From the NCBI RefSeq assembly GCF_900112485.1, contig NZ_FOMG01000010.1:49170-113169 (forward strand): a stretch of 64,000 nt of DNA, written 5' to 3'. The DNA is from Clostridium uliginosum (lineage in GTDB: Bacteria > Bacillota > Clostridia > Clostridiales > Clostridiaceae). Positions 36,448 to 45,061 of the stretch are shown in pieces. Within the stretch, counting starts at the first letter, position 1; every line of letters begins with the position of its first letter. A program made the translations under genes and the position numbers. Below the pieces are notes generated by a model. The model did not search any database, was not told where the DNA came from, and saw nothing but the letters and a program-made list of their open reading frames with translations.

Positions 36448-37356
36448 ATGAGTAAAAACTTTGACGATTTATTATCCAAACTAAAATCTACAAAAAAGAA
36501 AAAGCTATCAGTTGCAGTAGCACAAGATGAACCAGTTTTAGAAGCTGTAATGGCAGCTAAAGAAAAAGGAATAGCTGATGCAATTTTAGTTGGAGACAAA
36601 GATAAAATAAGAGCAATAGCAGATAAAATTAATATGGATTTAACTCAATTTGAAATAATTCATGAAGAAGATTCTAAAAAAGCAACATTATTTGCAGTTC
36701 AATTAGTATCAAGTGGAAGAGCTGATATGGTAATGAAGGGATTGGTAGATACAGCTACTTTTTTAAGAAGTGTTCTTAATAAGGAAATAGGTCTTAGAAC
36801 AGGAAAAGTTATGTCTCATGTAGCTGTATTTGAGATTGAAGGAATTGATAGATTAATATTCTTAACAGACGCAGCATTTAACACTTATCCAGATTTAAAA
36901 GCTAAGATCCAAATTCTAAATAACGCTGTAAGCGTAGCTCATGCATGTGGAATAGCAATTCCAAAGGTGGCACCAGTTTGTGCTGTTGAAGTTGTTAATC
37001 CAGATATGCCAGCAACAGTAGATGCTTCATTACTTACAACAATGAATAATAGAGGACAAATAAAGGGATGTATAGTTGATGGACCTTTAGCATTAGATAA
37101 TGCTTTATCAGAAGAAGCAGCACATCATAAGGGTATAACAGGACCAGTTGCAGGAAAGGCTGATATAATATTATTACCTAATATAGAAACTGGAAATGTA
37201 ATGTACAAGTGTTTAACTTATACAGCAAAAAGCAAAAATGGTGGATTATTAGTAGGAACTTCAGCACCAGTTATATTAACTTCAAGAGCAGATAGCTTTG
37301 AAACAAAGGTGAATTCTATAGCATTAGCTGCTTTAGTTGCTGAGAAGGATAAATAG
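36448..37356 (+). CDS. ptb: Phosphate butyryltransferase
   Basis: Converts butyryl-CoA and phosphate into butyryl phosphate, the first step of the energy-yielding butyrate pathway. It has 302 residues. The PTA_PTB family fold shows SGRADMVMKGLVDTATFLRS, FLTDAAFNTYPDLKAK, KGCIVDGPLALDNALS and a C-terminal LLPNIETGNVMYK. A GAGAGGTG site precedes the ATG. It is followed 28 bp later by buk, the usual clostridial operon order. It could in principle accept other short acyl-CoAs. Confidence 0.95.
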   Translation: MSKNFDDLLSKLKSTKKKKLSVAVAQDEPVLEAVMAAKEKGIADAILVGDKDKIRAIADKINMDLTQFEIIHEEDSKKATLFAVQLVSSGRADMVMKGLVDTATFLRSVLNKEIGLRTGKVMSHVAVFEIEGIDRLIFLTDAAFNTYPDLKAKIQILNNAVSVAHACGIAIPKVAPVCAVEVVNPDMPATVDASLLTTMNNRGQIKGCIVDGPLALDNALSEEAAHHKGITGPVAGKADIILLPNIETGNVMYKCLTYTAKSKNGGLLVGTSAPVILTSRADSFETKVNSIALAALVAEKDK

Positions 37357-37384
37357 AAAATAAGTATTATTAGGAGGTTAAGTA

Positions 37385-38452
37385 ATGTCATACAAATTAT
37401 TAATTATTAATCCAGGTTCAACATCAACTAAGATTGGTGTATATGATGGAGAAAAAGAATTATTTGAAGAAACATTAAGACATACAAATGAAGAAATAAA
37501 GAGATATGATACAATATATGATCAATTTCAATTTAGAAAAGACGTTATTTTAGATGTTCTTAAAGAAAAGAACTTTGATATAAAAAATTTAAACGCAGTT
37601 GTTGGTAGAGGTGGAATGCTTAAACCAGTAGAAGGCGGAACTTATACTGTTAATGATTCTATGATAGAAGATTTAAAAATTGGTGTTCAAGGACCACATG
37701 CTTCAAATCTTGGTGGAATAATTGCTAAGTCAATTGGAGATGAATTAAAAGTACCTTCATTTATAGTAGATCCAGTTGTTACTGATGAATTAGCTGATGT
37801 AGCTAGATTATCAGGAGTTCCAGAACTTCCAAGAAAGAGCAAATTCCATGCTTTAAATCAAAAAGCAGTTGCTAAGAGATACGGAAAAGATACTGGAAAA
37901 GGATATGAAAACTTAAATCTTGTAGTTGTTCACATGGGCGGAGGAGTTTCAGTTGGAGCTCATAATCATGGAAAAGTTATTGATGTAAACAATGCTTTAG
38001 ATGGCGATGGCCCATTTTCACCAGAAAGAGCTGGAACAGTACCAGTAGGTGATTTAATAAAAATGTGCTTTAGTGGAAAATATAGTGAATCAGAAGTATA
38101 CACAAAGACAGTAGGAAAAGGTGGATTTGTTGGATACTTAAATACAAATGATGTAAAAGGAACTATAGATAAGATGGAAGCAGGAGATAAAGAATGTGAA
38201 AAAATTTACAAAGCATTCCTTTATCAAATCACAAAGACAATTGGAGAAATGGCAGCAGCACTAAATGGTAAGGTTGATCAAATAATCCTTACTGGTGGAA
38301 TTGCATATTCACCAACACTTGTTCCAGACCTTAAAGCAAATGTTGAATGGATAGCTCCAGTTACTGTTTATCCAGGAGAAGACGAATTATTAGCATTAGC
38401 ACAAGGTGCTATAAGAGTGCTTAGCGGAGAAGAAAAAGCTAAAGAATATTAG
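37385..38452 (+). CDS. buk: Butyrate kinase
   Basis: Transfers phosphate from butyryl phosphate to ADP, yielding butyrate and ATP. It has 355 residues. The ASKHA kinase motifs are [19 protein letters not shown] at the N-terminus, [35 protein letters not shown] and [11 protein letters not shown]. An AGGAGGT site precedes the ATG. Forms an operon with ptb and is followed by a terminator. Residue usage and strong binding sites suggest high expression. Confidence 0.96.
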   Translation: MSYKLLIINPGSTSTKIGVYDGEKELFEETLRHTNEEIKRYDTIYDQFQFRKDVILDVLKEKNFDIKNLNAVVGRGGMLKPVEGGTYTVNDSMIEDLKIGVQGPHASNLGGIIAKSIGDELKVPSFIVDPVVTDELADVARLSGVPELPRKSKFHALNQKAVAKRYGKDTGKGYENLNLVVVHMGGGVSVGAHNHGKVIDVNNALDGDGPFSPERAGTVPVGDLIKMCFSGKYSESEVYTKTVGKGGFVGYLNTNDVKGTIDKMEAGDKECEKIYKAFLYQITKTIGEMAAALNGKVDQIILTGGIAYSPTLVPDLKANVEWIAPVTVYPGEDELLALAQGAIRVLSGEEKAKEY

Positions 38453-38462
38453 AAAAATTAGA

Positions 38463-38519
38463 AGAGGATGTTTCATTTAATGGTTTAATAAAATCATTTT
38501 GAGATATCCTCTTTTTTTT
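38463..38519 (+). terminator. ptb-buk terminator
   Basis: AGAGGAT (38463-38469) and ATCCTCT (38506-38512), extended by TTTCA and TGAGA, followed by a run of eight T residues. Confidence 0.8.
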
Positions 38520-38651
38520 ATATGAAAAATAAAGTAGTATAGAATAAACTTATATTACAATGGTTAATAATCACGAAATTATATAATAATAAAATAGATA
38601 TGTGATATTAAAAAATAATTAGTGAAAGTATTAGAATAATTGGGGTAGATT

Positions 38652-39125
38652 ATGAAGAGAGTAAATTGTATTTTAAATGATGATAAATATGTTTATTATT
38701 TAGAAAAGAATAAACAGTATGAAGAGAACAGAGAATTTTGTAAACACAATTTAGAACATTTTTTGGATGTAGCTAGAATTGCTCAAGAGATAAATTTAGA
38801 AGAAAAATTAGGCTTTTCAAAGGAAATTATATATGCAACTGCAATATTACATGATATAGGTAGATCATTTCAGTATGAAAATGGTACACCTCATGAAATA
38901 GCTTCTTGGGAAATTGGGGAACATTTACTAGAGAAGTATAACTTTAATCAAGAAGAAATTGAAATTATAAAGCTTGGAATATTAGGACATAGAGATAGAG
39001 AAAGTAAAGGATTTTCAGAACTTATGTATAAGTCAGATAAATTTTCTAGATTGTGCATTAATTGTAATGCTATAGATAAATGTAATTGGAGCAATGAAAA
39101 GAAAAATATGAAAATATATTATTAG
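38652..39125 (+). CDS. HD-domain metal-dependent phosphohydrolase
   Basis: It has 157 residues. The metal-binding HD motif is in ATAILHDIGRSFQY; earlier H residues in HNLEHFLDVARIA and later ones in TPHEIASWEIGEHLL complete the set. The end has CINCNAIDKCNW, a cysteine cluster that could bind metal. It lies 13 bp before folP, so it is co-transcribed with folate genes. A phosphatase role in pterin synthesis is possible but is only an inference from context. Confidence 0.82.
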   Translation: MKRVNCILNDDKYVYYLEKNKQYEENREFCKHNLEHFLDVARIAQEINLEEKLGFSKEIIYATAILHDIGRSFQYENGTPHEIASWEIGEHLLEKYNFNQEEIEIIKLGILGHRDRESKGFSELMYKSDKFSRLCINCNAIDKCNWSNEKKNMKIYY

Positions 39126-39138
39126 GGGGCATCACATA

Positions 39139-39948
39139 ATGAAAATAGGAACTAAAGAATTTAAAATCGGAAAAAAAACATATATTATGGGTATATTAAA
39201 TTTTACTCCTGATTCTTTTTCTGATGGTGGAAAATTTAATAATACTGATATTGCATTAGAGCATGTTAAAAAGATGATAGAGCATGGCGCAGATATAATA
39301 GATATTGGTGGAGAGTCTACAAGACCAGGTCATACACGCGTAGACGAGCAAGAAGAGATAAACAGAGTTATTCCTATAATAAAAGCTATAAGAGAAAAAT
39401 TTGATATTCCTATATCTATAGATACATACAAAGCAAAAGTAGCAGAAAAGGCACTAGAAGCTGGAGCTAATCTTATTAATGATGTATGGGGATTTAAAAG
39501 AGAAAAAAGTATAGCGAAGGTTGCAGCAAAATATGATGTACCTTGTTGTTTAATGCATAACAGAGATAATAAAAATTATGAAAATTTAATGCAAGATATA
39601 TTAGGCGATTTAAAAGAAAGTATAAAGATAGCTAAAGAAGCTGGAGTAAAAGATGAAAATATAATATTAGACCCAGGTATAGGTTTTGCAAAAACTTATG
39701 AACAAAATTTAGAAGTTATGAATAAACTAGAAATCTTTAAGGAATTAGGTTATCCAATACTACTAGGTACATCAAGGAAATCTATGATAGGACTTACTCT
39801 TGATTTACCAGTAGAAGAGAGAGTAGAAGGAACCGTGGCGACAACAGTTATTGGAATAATGAAAGATGCTTGTGATTTTGTAAGAGTTCATGATGTATTA
39901 GAAAATTCAAGAGCAGCAAAAATGACTGATGCAATTGTAAGAAGATAG
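39139..39948 (+). CDS. folP: Dihydropteroate synthase
   Basis: Joins 6-hydroxymethyl-dihydropterin pyrophosphate with p-aminobenzoate to give dihydropteroate; the target of sulfonamides. It has 269 residues. MGILNFTPDSFSDGGKF near residue 18 and IIDIGGESTRPG near 55 are the two signature motifs; DPGIGFAKT and LLGTSRKSMIG are also typical. A binding site is in AGGGGGC. It is preceded by an HD-domain gene and followed by the folBK fusion after 12 bp. Confidence 0.96.
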   Translation: MKIGTKEFKIGKKTYIMGILNFTPDSFSDGGKFNNTDIALEHVKKMIEHGADIIDIGGESTRPGHTRVDEQEEINRVIPIIKAIREKFDIPISIDTYKAKVAEKALEAGANLINDVWGFKREKSIAKVAAKYDVPCCLMHNRDNKNYENLMQDILGDLKESIKIAKEAGVKDENIILDPGIGFAKTYEQNLEVMNKLEIFKELGYPILLGTSRKSMIGLTLDLPVEERVEGTVATTVIGIMKDACDFVRVHDVLENSRAAKMTDAIVRR

Positions 39949-39960
39949 GATGGATGAATT

Positions 39961-40797
39961 TTGGATAAAATGTATATAAAAAATTTAGAACTCTTTGGTT
40001 TTCATGGAGTTTTTGAAGAAGAAAAAAGACTAGGCCAAAAATTTATATTATCTTTGGAATTAGATTTGGATTTAAAAGCAGCAGGAAGAACTGAAGATTT
40101 AACAAAATCAGTGCATTACGGTGAATTATGTGAAAAGGTAGAAAAAGAATTTTTAAGAGAGTCTTATGATCTTATAGAAACTGTATCATTAAATTTAGCA
40201 GATTTCATTCTCAAGGAATATAAAATAATAAGTGGAGTAAAGGTATTCTTAAAAAAACCTTGGGCACCAGTTAGAAAACATTTGGATACTATAGAAATAA
40301 TGATTGAAAGAAGAAGACATAAAGTATACATAGGTCTAGGATCTAATATTGGTGATAAAGAAGAGAATTTAAAAGAAGCAATAAATAAGATATCAAAAGA
40401 AAAAAATACTGTAATAACAAAACAATCTTCATTTATAGAAACAGAACCATGGGGATATTTAGATCAAGAAGATTTTTTAAATGCAGTTATAGAAATAGAA
40501 ACAACTCTAGAACCAGAAGAACTTATGAACTTATTACTTAAAATTGAACTAGAGTTAAAGAGAGAAAGATTAATAAAGTGGGGACCTAGAATAATTGATT
40601 TAGATATACTTATGTATGATGATGTAATTTCATCGAATGAAAAAATAATTCTTCCACATCCAAGAATGCATGAAAGAGAATTTGTATTAAAATCATTAAA
40701 TGAAATAGCACCATATCTTATGCATCCTGTAATTAATAAAAGAATATTTACTTTATTGGAAGAAGTTGAATCAAGACATTGTAAAATAAATAATTAG
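39961..40797 (+). CDS. folBK: Bifunctional dihydroneopterin aldolase / HPPK (TTG start)
   Basis: Fusion of two consecutive folate enzymes, 278 residues. Residues 1-118 are FolB: MYIKNLELFGFHGVFEEEKRLGQ and the late KKPWAPVRKHLDTIEIMI. Residues 119-278 are FolK: VYIGLGSNIGDKEENLKEAI, FIETEPWGYLDQEDFLNAVI and WGPRIIDLDILMYDD. The TTG at 39961 has AGGATGGA 6 nt upstream, so it is preferred over the ATG at 39970. No folE or folC is in the window. Confidence 0.95.
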   Translation: MDKMYIKNLELFGFHGVFEEEKRLGQKFILSLELDLDLKAAGRTEDLTKSVHYGELCEKVEKEFLRESYDLIETVSLNLADFILKEYKIISGVKVFLKKPWAPVRKHLDTIEIMIERRRHKVYIGLGSNIGDKEENLKEAINKISKEKNTVITKQSSFIETEPWGYLDQEDFLNAVIEIETTLEPEELMNLLLKIELELKRERLIKWGPRIIDLDILMYDDVISSNEKIILPHPRMHEREFVLKSLNEIAPYLMHPVINKRIFTLLEEVESRHCKINN

Positions 40798-40971
40798 TCA
40801 AAGATTTTTAGGGGATTTTGAATTTACATGTATACTTTTACCAATAAGAGATAAAAGTTATATAATATAGTAGCAGAAATTTAATGGTTAAATAGTAAAG
40901 AAACGTTATAATATTGAAGAAGATGATAACAGTAAGTATATAAAAGAATTTATTGATTTAGGAGTGGGTTT

Positions 40972-41805
40972 ATGAGAAGTTCATTAAAGTTTACTAATAA
41001 GTTAACAATGATAAGTGAAATGGAAAATGATTCGAAATTTCAAATATTAGAATATAATACTTTAAATGGTGCAACAGATGTTGAAACAGCCTTTGGATTA
41101 AATGTAATTAACGAAAGTGGAATAAAATTAAAACAAATAAGAATAATACTTGATGATAGTGCAGTTAAATTGGAGCCTGGTGCTTTAAGTTATATGAAAG
41201 GTGATATAGAGATAAAAAGTAAAATTGGAGGGGTAGTTGGATTAGGAAAAAAGCTACTTGTAAGTAAATTAACAGGAGAAACTATATTTAAAAGTAATTA
41301 TAAAGGAACTGGTGAAATATTTTTAGAGCCTTCATTTGGACATTTTGCATTATTAGAATTAGAAGATGATGAAATAATAGTAGATGATGGACTTTTTTGT
41401 GCATGTGAAGAGGATGTACAAGTAGGGGCAGCAATGCAAAAAAATATATCTTCAACCTTTTTGGGAAATGAAGGAGTATGTCAAACTAAAATACACGGTA
41501 GTGGAATAGTAGTGATTGAAATCCCAGTGCCAGAAAATGAAATATTTAAGTGTACATTAATTGATGATACCTTAAAGGTAGACGGTAACTTTGCGATTTT
41601 AAGAACAGGTAATATTAATTTTTCAGTAGAAAAATCAACAAAATCTATTATGGGATCTTTAACAAGTGGTGAGGGATTTGTTAATGTATATAGAGGAACA
41701 GGAGAAGTTTGGTTAATTCCTACTAAAAGTGTTTATGAAGATATAAAAAGTAAGGGACTAAAGGTTATGAGTGAGTTAAGTGAAGAAAGGAATACTGAGG
41801 TTTAA
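40972..41805 (+). CDS. AIM24-family protein
   Basis: It has 277 residues, a beta-rich AIM24/TIGR00266-like fold without signal peptide or membrane helix. Recognisable parts are LEPGALSYMKGDIEIKSKIGG, KSNYKGTGEIFLEPSFGHFALLEL and the closing GEGFVNVYRGTGEVWLIP. Functions of bacterial members are unknown. Its start has TTAGGAGTGG upstream. Single gene with about 170 bp of AT-rich sequence on both sides. Confidence 0.82.
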   Translation: MRSSLKFTNKLTMISEMENDSKFQILEYNTLNGATDVETAFGLNVINESGIKLKQIRIILDDSAVKLEPGALSYMKGDIEIKSKIGGVVGLGKKLLVSKLTGETIFKSNYKGTGEIFLEPSFGHFALLELEDDEIIVDDGLFCACEEDVQVGAAMQKNISSTFLGNEGVCQTKIHGSGIVVIEIPVPENEIFKCTLIDDTLKVDGNFAILRTGNINFSVEKSTKSIMGSLTSGEGFVNVYRGTGEVWLIPTKSVYEDIKSKGLKVMSELSEERNTEV

Positions 41806-41929
41806 GTATCTGAAAAAATAACAGTTAAATTCTATATATATTGACCAGTTATTTTTAAAAGATGGCTTTATGCTCTTACATACTAAAGTTGTAAAGAATA
41901 GAAGGGAACGCTATAATATAAAGATAGAA

Positions 41930-41963
41930 GGTGCATCTTTGGTCTGTTATTTTTTTATGTGCC
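41930..41963 (+). repeat. Family C deletion form (34 bp)
   Basis: Left tip GGTGCAT joined to right arm TTGGTCTGTTATTTTTTTAT and GTGCC, right flank TAA (41964-41966), left flank GAA. A further diverged arm fragment (GACCAGTTATTTTTAAA) lies near 41843-41860. Confidence 0.55.
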
Positions 41964-41986
41964 TAAAATAAAAATGAGGTGAAAAG

Positions 41987-42286
41987 ATGGGTTCCATAGA
42001 TTCAAAAATTAAAAGTAAAGAATTAGATTTGTTTTTTAAAGGAATTTTACAACTTAAAGATATAGAAGAATGCTATAAATTTTTTGAAGATGTAGCAACA
42101 ATAAATGAAGTAAAAGCACTAGCACAAAGACTGCATGTTGCAATGCTTCTTAATAATAAAAAAACATATACAGAAATAGCACATGTAACAGGGGCAAGTA
42201 CTGCTACTATAAGTAGGGTAAATAGATGTTTGAATTATGGTAGTGATGGTTATAAGCTAATATTGGGAAAGATAGAAAAGCAATAA
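41987..42286 (+). CDS. YerC/YecD-family TrpR-like regulator
   Basis: It has 99 residues. The TrpR/YerC superfamily fold is shown by LALAQRLHVAMLL-like AQRLHVAMLLNNKKTYTEIA, followed by a helix-turn-helix VTGASTATISRVNRCLNYGS. Binding target and ligand are unknown. A GAGGTGAA site precedes the ATG. It lies 247 bp before glmM, which has its own promoter, so no operon is implied. A trp repressor role is less likely because no trp genes are nearby. Confidence 0.85.
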   Translation: MGSIDSKIKSKELDLFFKGILQLKDIEECYKFFEDVATINEVKALAQRLHVAMLLNNKKTYTEIAHVTGASTATISRVNRCLNYGSDGYKLILGKIEKQ

Positions 42287-42382
42287 TTTAACTTATAAAT
42301 AAAATACCATACTGAGAAAATTAATAATATTTATTAAATAATTTTAAGTATGTGCAAATAAACATAAAAAAATACTTAAACA

Positions 42383-42411
42383 TTGTCAATATGAATAAAA
42401 AATACTATACT
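42383..42411 (+). promoter_or_regulatory. Likely sigma-A promoter of glmM
   Basis: TTGTCA at 42383-42388 and TATACT at 42406-42411 with 17-bp spacing. It lies 120 bp before the glmM start in a gap with no other feature. Confidence 0.6.
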
Positions 42412-42533
42412 ATTAAAGAAAATAAAATTGAAAAATTATCATTATAGCTAGATATTTAGCAAATTTACTATTATTTTATAATAATATAGTAATTGAATGT
42501 ATATGAGATAATTAAAAAAAGTGAGGTAAGAAT

Positions 42534-43880
42534 ATGGATAGAATGTTTGGAACGGATGGGGTTAGAGGAATTGCTAATACAGAATTAACATCTCAAATAG
42601 CATATAACCTTGGAAGAGCAGGAGCATATGTATTAACAGAGGGAGCACATAAGCCTAAAATATTAGTGGCTAAGGATACAAGAATATCAGGAGATATGTT
42701 AGAGTCAGCATTAGTAGCAGGAATATTATCAGTTGGGGCTGAAGCTGTAATATTAGGAGTAGTTCCAACACCAGCAGTTGCATATTTAACAAGAAAATAT
42801 GGTGCTGATGCAGGTGTTATGATTTCCGCTTCTCATAATCCAGTAGAATACAATGGAATTAAGTTTTTTAATGATAAAGGATATAAGCTTTCAGATGAAT
42901 TAGAAGATGACATTCAAAGAGTAATTGAAAGTGATTTTAAAGGGGTTCCAAATCCAACTGGAGTGGATTTAGGTAGAGAGAGAGTAGAAGTAGCAGCATT
43001 AGAAGAATATACAGAATTCGCTAAAAATACAATTCCGTATAACTTGAAAGGTTTAAAAATAGCTTTAGATTGTGCTAATGGTGCATCTTATAAATCAGCA
43101 GTAAAAGCCTTTAGAGATTTAGGCGCTGATGTATTTGTAATTAACGATAATCCTGATGGAACTAATATAAATCAAAATTGTGGATCAACACATCCAGAGG
43201 AACTTATGGACTATGTAATTAAAAAAGGATGTGATTTAGGATTTGCATTTGATGGAGATGCAGATAGATGCTTAGCAGTAAATGAAAAAGGTATACTAAT
43301 AAATGGAGATTTCATATTAATGCTGTGTGCAAATTATTTAAAAGAAATGGGTAAATTAAAAGATGATACTCTAGTTGTAACAGTAATGAGCAATCTTGGA
43401 TTAGATATTGCTTGCAAGAAACAAGGAATAAAACTTGAAAAGACTAAAGTTGGCGATAGATATGTTCTTGAAGAAATGATTAAAGATAATTATGTCCTAG
43501 GTGGAGAGCAATCTGGTCATGTTATATTCTTAGATTATAATTCAACAGGAGATGGCTTAGTTACAGCACTTCAAATAGCATCAATAGTTAAGAAAAAAGG
43601 AAAATCATTATCAGAACTTTGTTCTATAATGAAAGAATTACCTCAAGTATTAGCTAATGCTACAATTCCAAATGACAAAAAGGAATTATATTTATCTGAT
43701 GATGAAATTCAAGGAGAAATAAAAAAAATAGAAGATACATTAAATGGTGTTGGAAGAGTTCTTATAAGACCTTCAGGAACAGAACCATTAGTTAGAGTTA
43801 TGCTTGAAGGAGAAAATCAAGAAGAAATAGATAAGATGGCTCATGGATTAGCACAATTAATTGAAAAAAAATATAACTAA
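42534..43880 (+). CDS. glmM: Phosphoglucosamine mutase
   Basis: Interconverts glucosamine-6-phosphate and glucosamine-1-phosphate for UDP-GlcNAc and wall synthesis. It has 448 residues. [16 protein letters not shown] at the N-terminus, the phosphoserine loop in [17 protein letters not shown] near residue 100, the metal loop [10 protein letters not shown] near 240 and the C-terminal [12 protein letters not shown] are diagnostic. GAGGTAAG precedes the ATG. In many Firmicutes it follows cdaR; here it is separate. Its TAA stop is the target repeat of a C element. Confidence 0.97.
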   Translation: MDRMFGTDGVRGIANTELTSQIAYNLGRAGAYVLTEGAHKPKILVAKDTRISGDMLESALVAGILSVGAEAVILGVVPTPAVAYLTRKYGADAGVMISASHNPVEYNGIKFFNDKGYKLSDELEDDIQRVIESDFKGVPNPTGVDLGRERVEVAALEEYTEFAKNTIPYNLKGLKIALDCANGASYKSAVKAFRDLGADVFVINDNPDGTNINQNCGSTHPEELMDYVIKKGCDLGFAFDGDADRCLAVNEKGILINGDFILMLCANYLKEMGKLKDDTLVVTVMSNLGLDIACKKQGIKLEKTKVGDRYVLEEMIKDNYVLGGEQSGHVIFLDYNSTGDGLVTALQIASIVKKKGKSLSELCSIMKELPQVLANATIPNDKKELYLSDDEIQGEIKKIEDTLNGVGRVLIRPSGTEPLVRVMLEGENQEEIDKMAHGLAQLIEKKYN

Positions 43881-43914
43881 GGCATATTTCACTTGTTAAT
43901 TTATTTCATATGCC
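43881..43914 (+). repeat. Family C deletion form (34 bp) abutting the glmM stop
   Basis: Left tip GGCATAT joined to a right arm CACTTGTTAATTTATTTCAT and ATGCC. Flanked by TAA at 43878-43880 (the glmM stop codon) and TAA at 43915-43917. Same architecture as the forms at 36223 and 41930. Confidence 0.75.
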
Positions 43915-43925
43915 TAATATAAATT

Positions 43926-43969
43926 AAAATAGTCTGTAATTCTTTTTTAGAGAATACAGGCTATTTTTA
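43926..43969 (+). terminator. Terminator downstream of glmM
   Basis: AAATAGTCTGTA and TACAGGCTATTTTT pair (one G-U), enclosing a loop with its own T-run, and a T-rich tail follows. The rest of the gap up to 44205 is plain AT-rich DNA without a gene. Confidence 0.7.
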
Positions 43970-44204
43970 ATTCATAAATTTAGAAATATAGCAAAAAACA
44001 TACTATTGATAGTATGTTAATAATAAGTGCATTAATAAAATATAATGATAATATAATATGTAAACAGATAATAAATTATCAATAAATATGCGAATTGATT
44101 GATTAAATGGAAATTATAATAATAAATATATTCATTAAAATATAAGTTTTGTAAAAGTAATCTTATATCGTTGACATTGGAAATTTATAATAGTAAACTT
44201 TAGG

Positions 44205-44481
44205 AAAGTAAAAATTAATAGGTCCTTAGTTATTAAATGCTGAGATGGAGAAGGTTGTTTAGCAGTTAAGTTTTTAGAGAGTCGATGGTTGGTGAAAATC
44301 GATACTTTAGCTTTATAATTATCACTCCTGAGCAGAGTCTAGAAAGAGAAATATTTCTTGAGTAATTGACATCCGGTGTGCATCCGTTATATGCAAGGGT
44401 TTGTTAGAACCTAGTGATATTTATGTAAGCGGAATTTTATCCCACTTCTTATGATGTATATCATTAAGAGTGGTTTTTTTT
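44205..44481 (+). promoter_or_regulatory. T-box leader with ATC (Ile) specifier and terminator
   Basis: Stem I is marked by AGAGAG at 44276-44281 followed by TCGATGGTTGGTGAAAATCG, the T-box distal motif. Stem base TGCT...GGAG (to 44250) pairs with CTCC...AGCA (44325 on), leaving ATC at 44321-44323 in the specifier loop. A terminator stem (44442-44473) with eight T residues ends the leader 32 bp before ilvN. The usual antiterminator sequence (AGGGTGGNACCGCG with the UGGN bulge) is not visible. Uncharged tRNA-Ile would be the signal. Confidence 0.8.
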
Positions 44482-44513
44482 ACAATTTTTTATAAGGGGA
44501 TGATGAGAAAATT

Positions 44514-45029
44514 ATGGGGAAATATGTATTATCCATTTTAGTAAAAAATTCATCTGGTGTATTAAGTAGAGTTTGTGGGTTGTTTTCAAGAAGAGGTTAC
44601 AATATTGATAGCTTAACAGTTGGAAGAACTGAAGATCCTTTAGTTTCAAGGATGACAATTACTCTTAAAGGTGATGAGGACATATTAGAACAAGTTAAGA
44701 AACAATTAAATAAGCTTCAAGAAGTTATAACAGTAATAAATTTTACACCTGATAATTCTGTCTATAGAGAATTGGTATTAATTAAAGTAAGAGCAAATTG
44801 TGAAGACAGAGCGGCAATAAATGAAACAGTTAAAATTTTTAGATGTAAAATAATTGATTTATCTAGTGATACATTAACAATTGAATTAACAGGAGATGAA
44901 AGTAAAGTATCAGCATTGATAAAACTTATGGAAGAGTATGGAATAGAGGAGCTGGTTAGAACTGGGGTTACAGCTCTTCAAAGAGGAGATTCAACAATAA
45001 AAAGTTCATTAGAAAATGATGAACTATAA
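44514..45029 (+). CDS. ilvN: Acetolactate synthase small (regulatory) subunit
   Basis: Regulatory subunit conferring valine feedback on acetolactate/acetohydroxybutyrate synthase. It has 171 residues: an N-terminal ACT domain (VLSILVKNSSGVLSRVCGLFSRRGYNIDSLTVGRTED in two runs) and the C-terminal ALS_ss_C domain ending GIEELVRTGVTALQRG. Oddly it opens the operon while the catalytic subunit ilvB is 6.3 kb downstream. AAGGGGATGA precedes the start. It lies immediately behind the T-box terminator. Confidence 0.94.
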   Translation: MGKYVLSILVKNSSGVLSRVCGLFSRRGYNIDSLTVGRTEDPLVSRMTITLKGDEDILEQVKKQLNKLQEVITVINFTPDNSVYRELVLIKVRANCEDRAAINETVKIFRCKIIDLSSDTLTIELTGDESKVSALIKLMEEYGIEELVRTGVTALQRGDSTIKSSLENDEL

Positions 45030-45061
45030 GTAATGATTTGACAAGAGAAGGGGGGCAAGCT

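Noticed and set aside
44325..44327. CTC (Leu) as the T-box specifier codon
   Set aside because: CTCC at this place pairs with GGAG in the base of stem I, so it is not free in the specifier loop; ATC just before it is, and it is followed by A as is usual.
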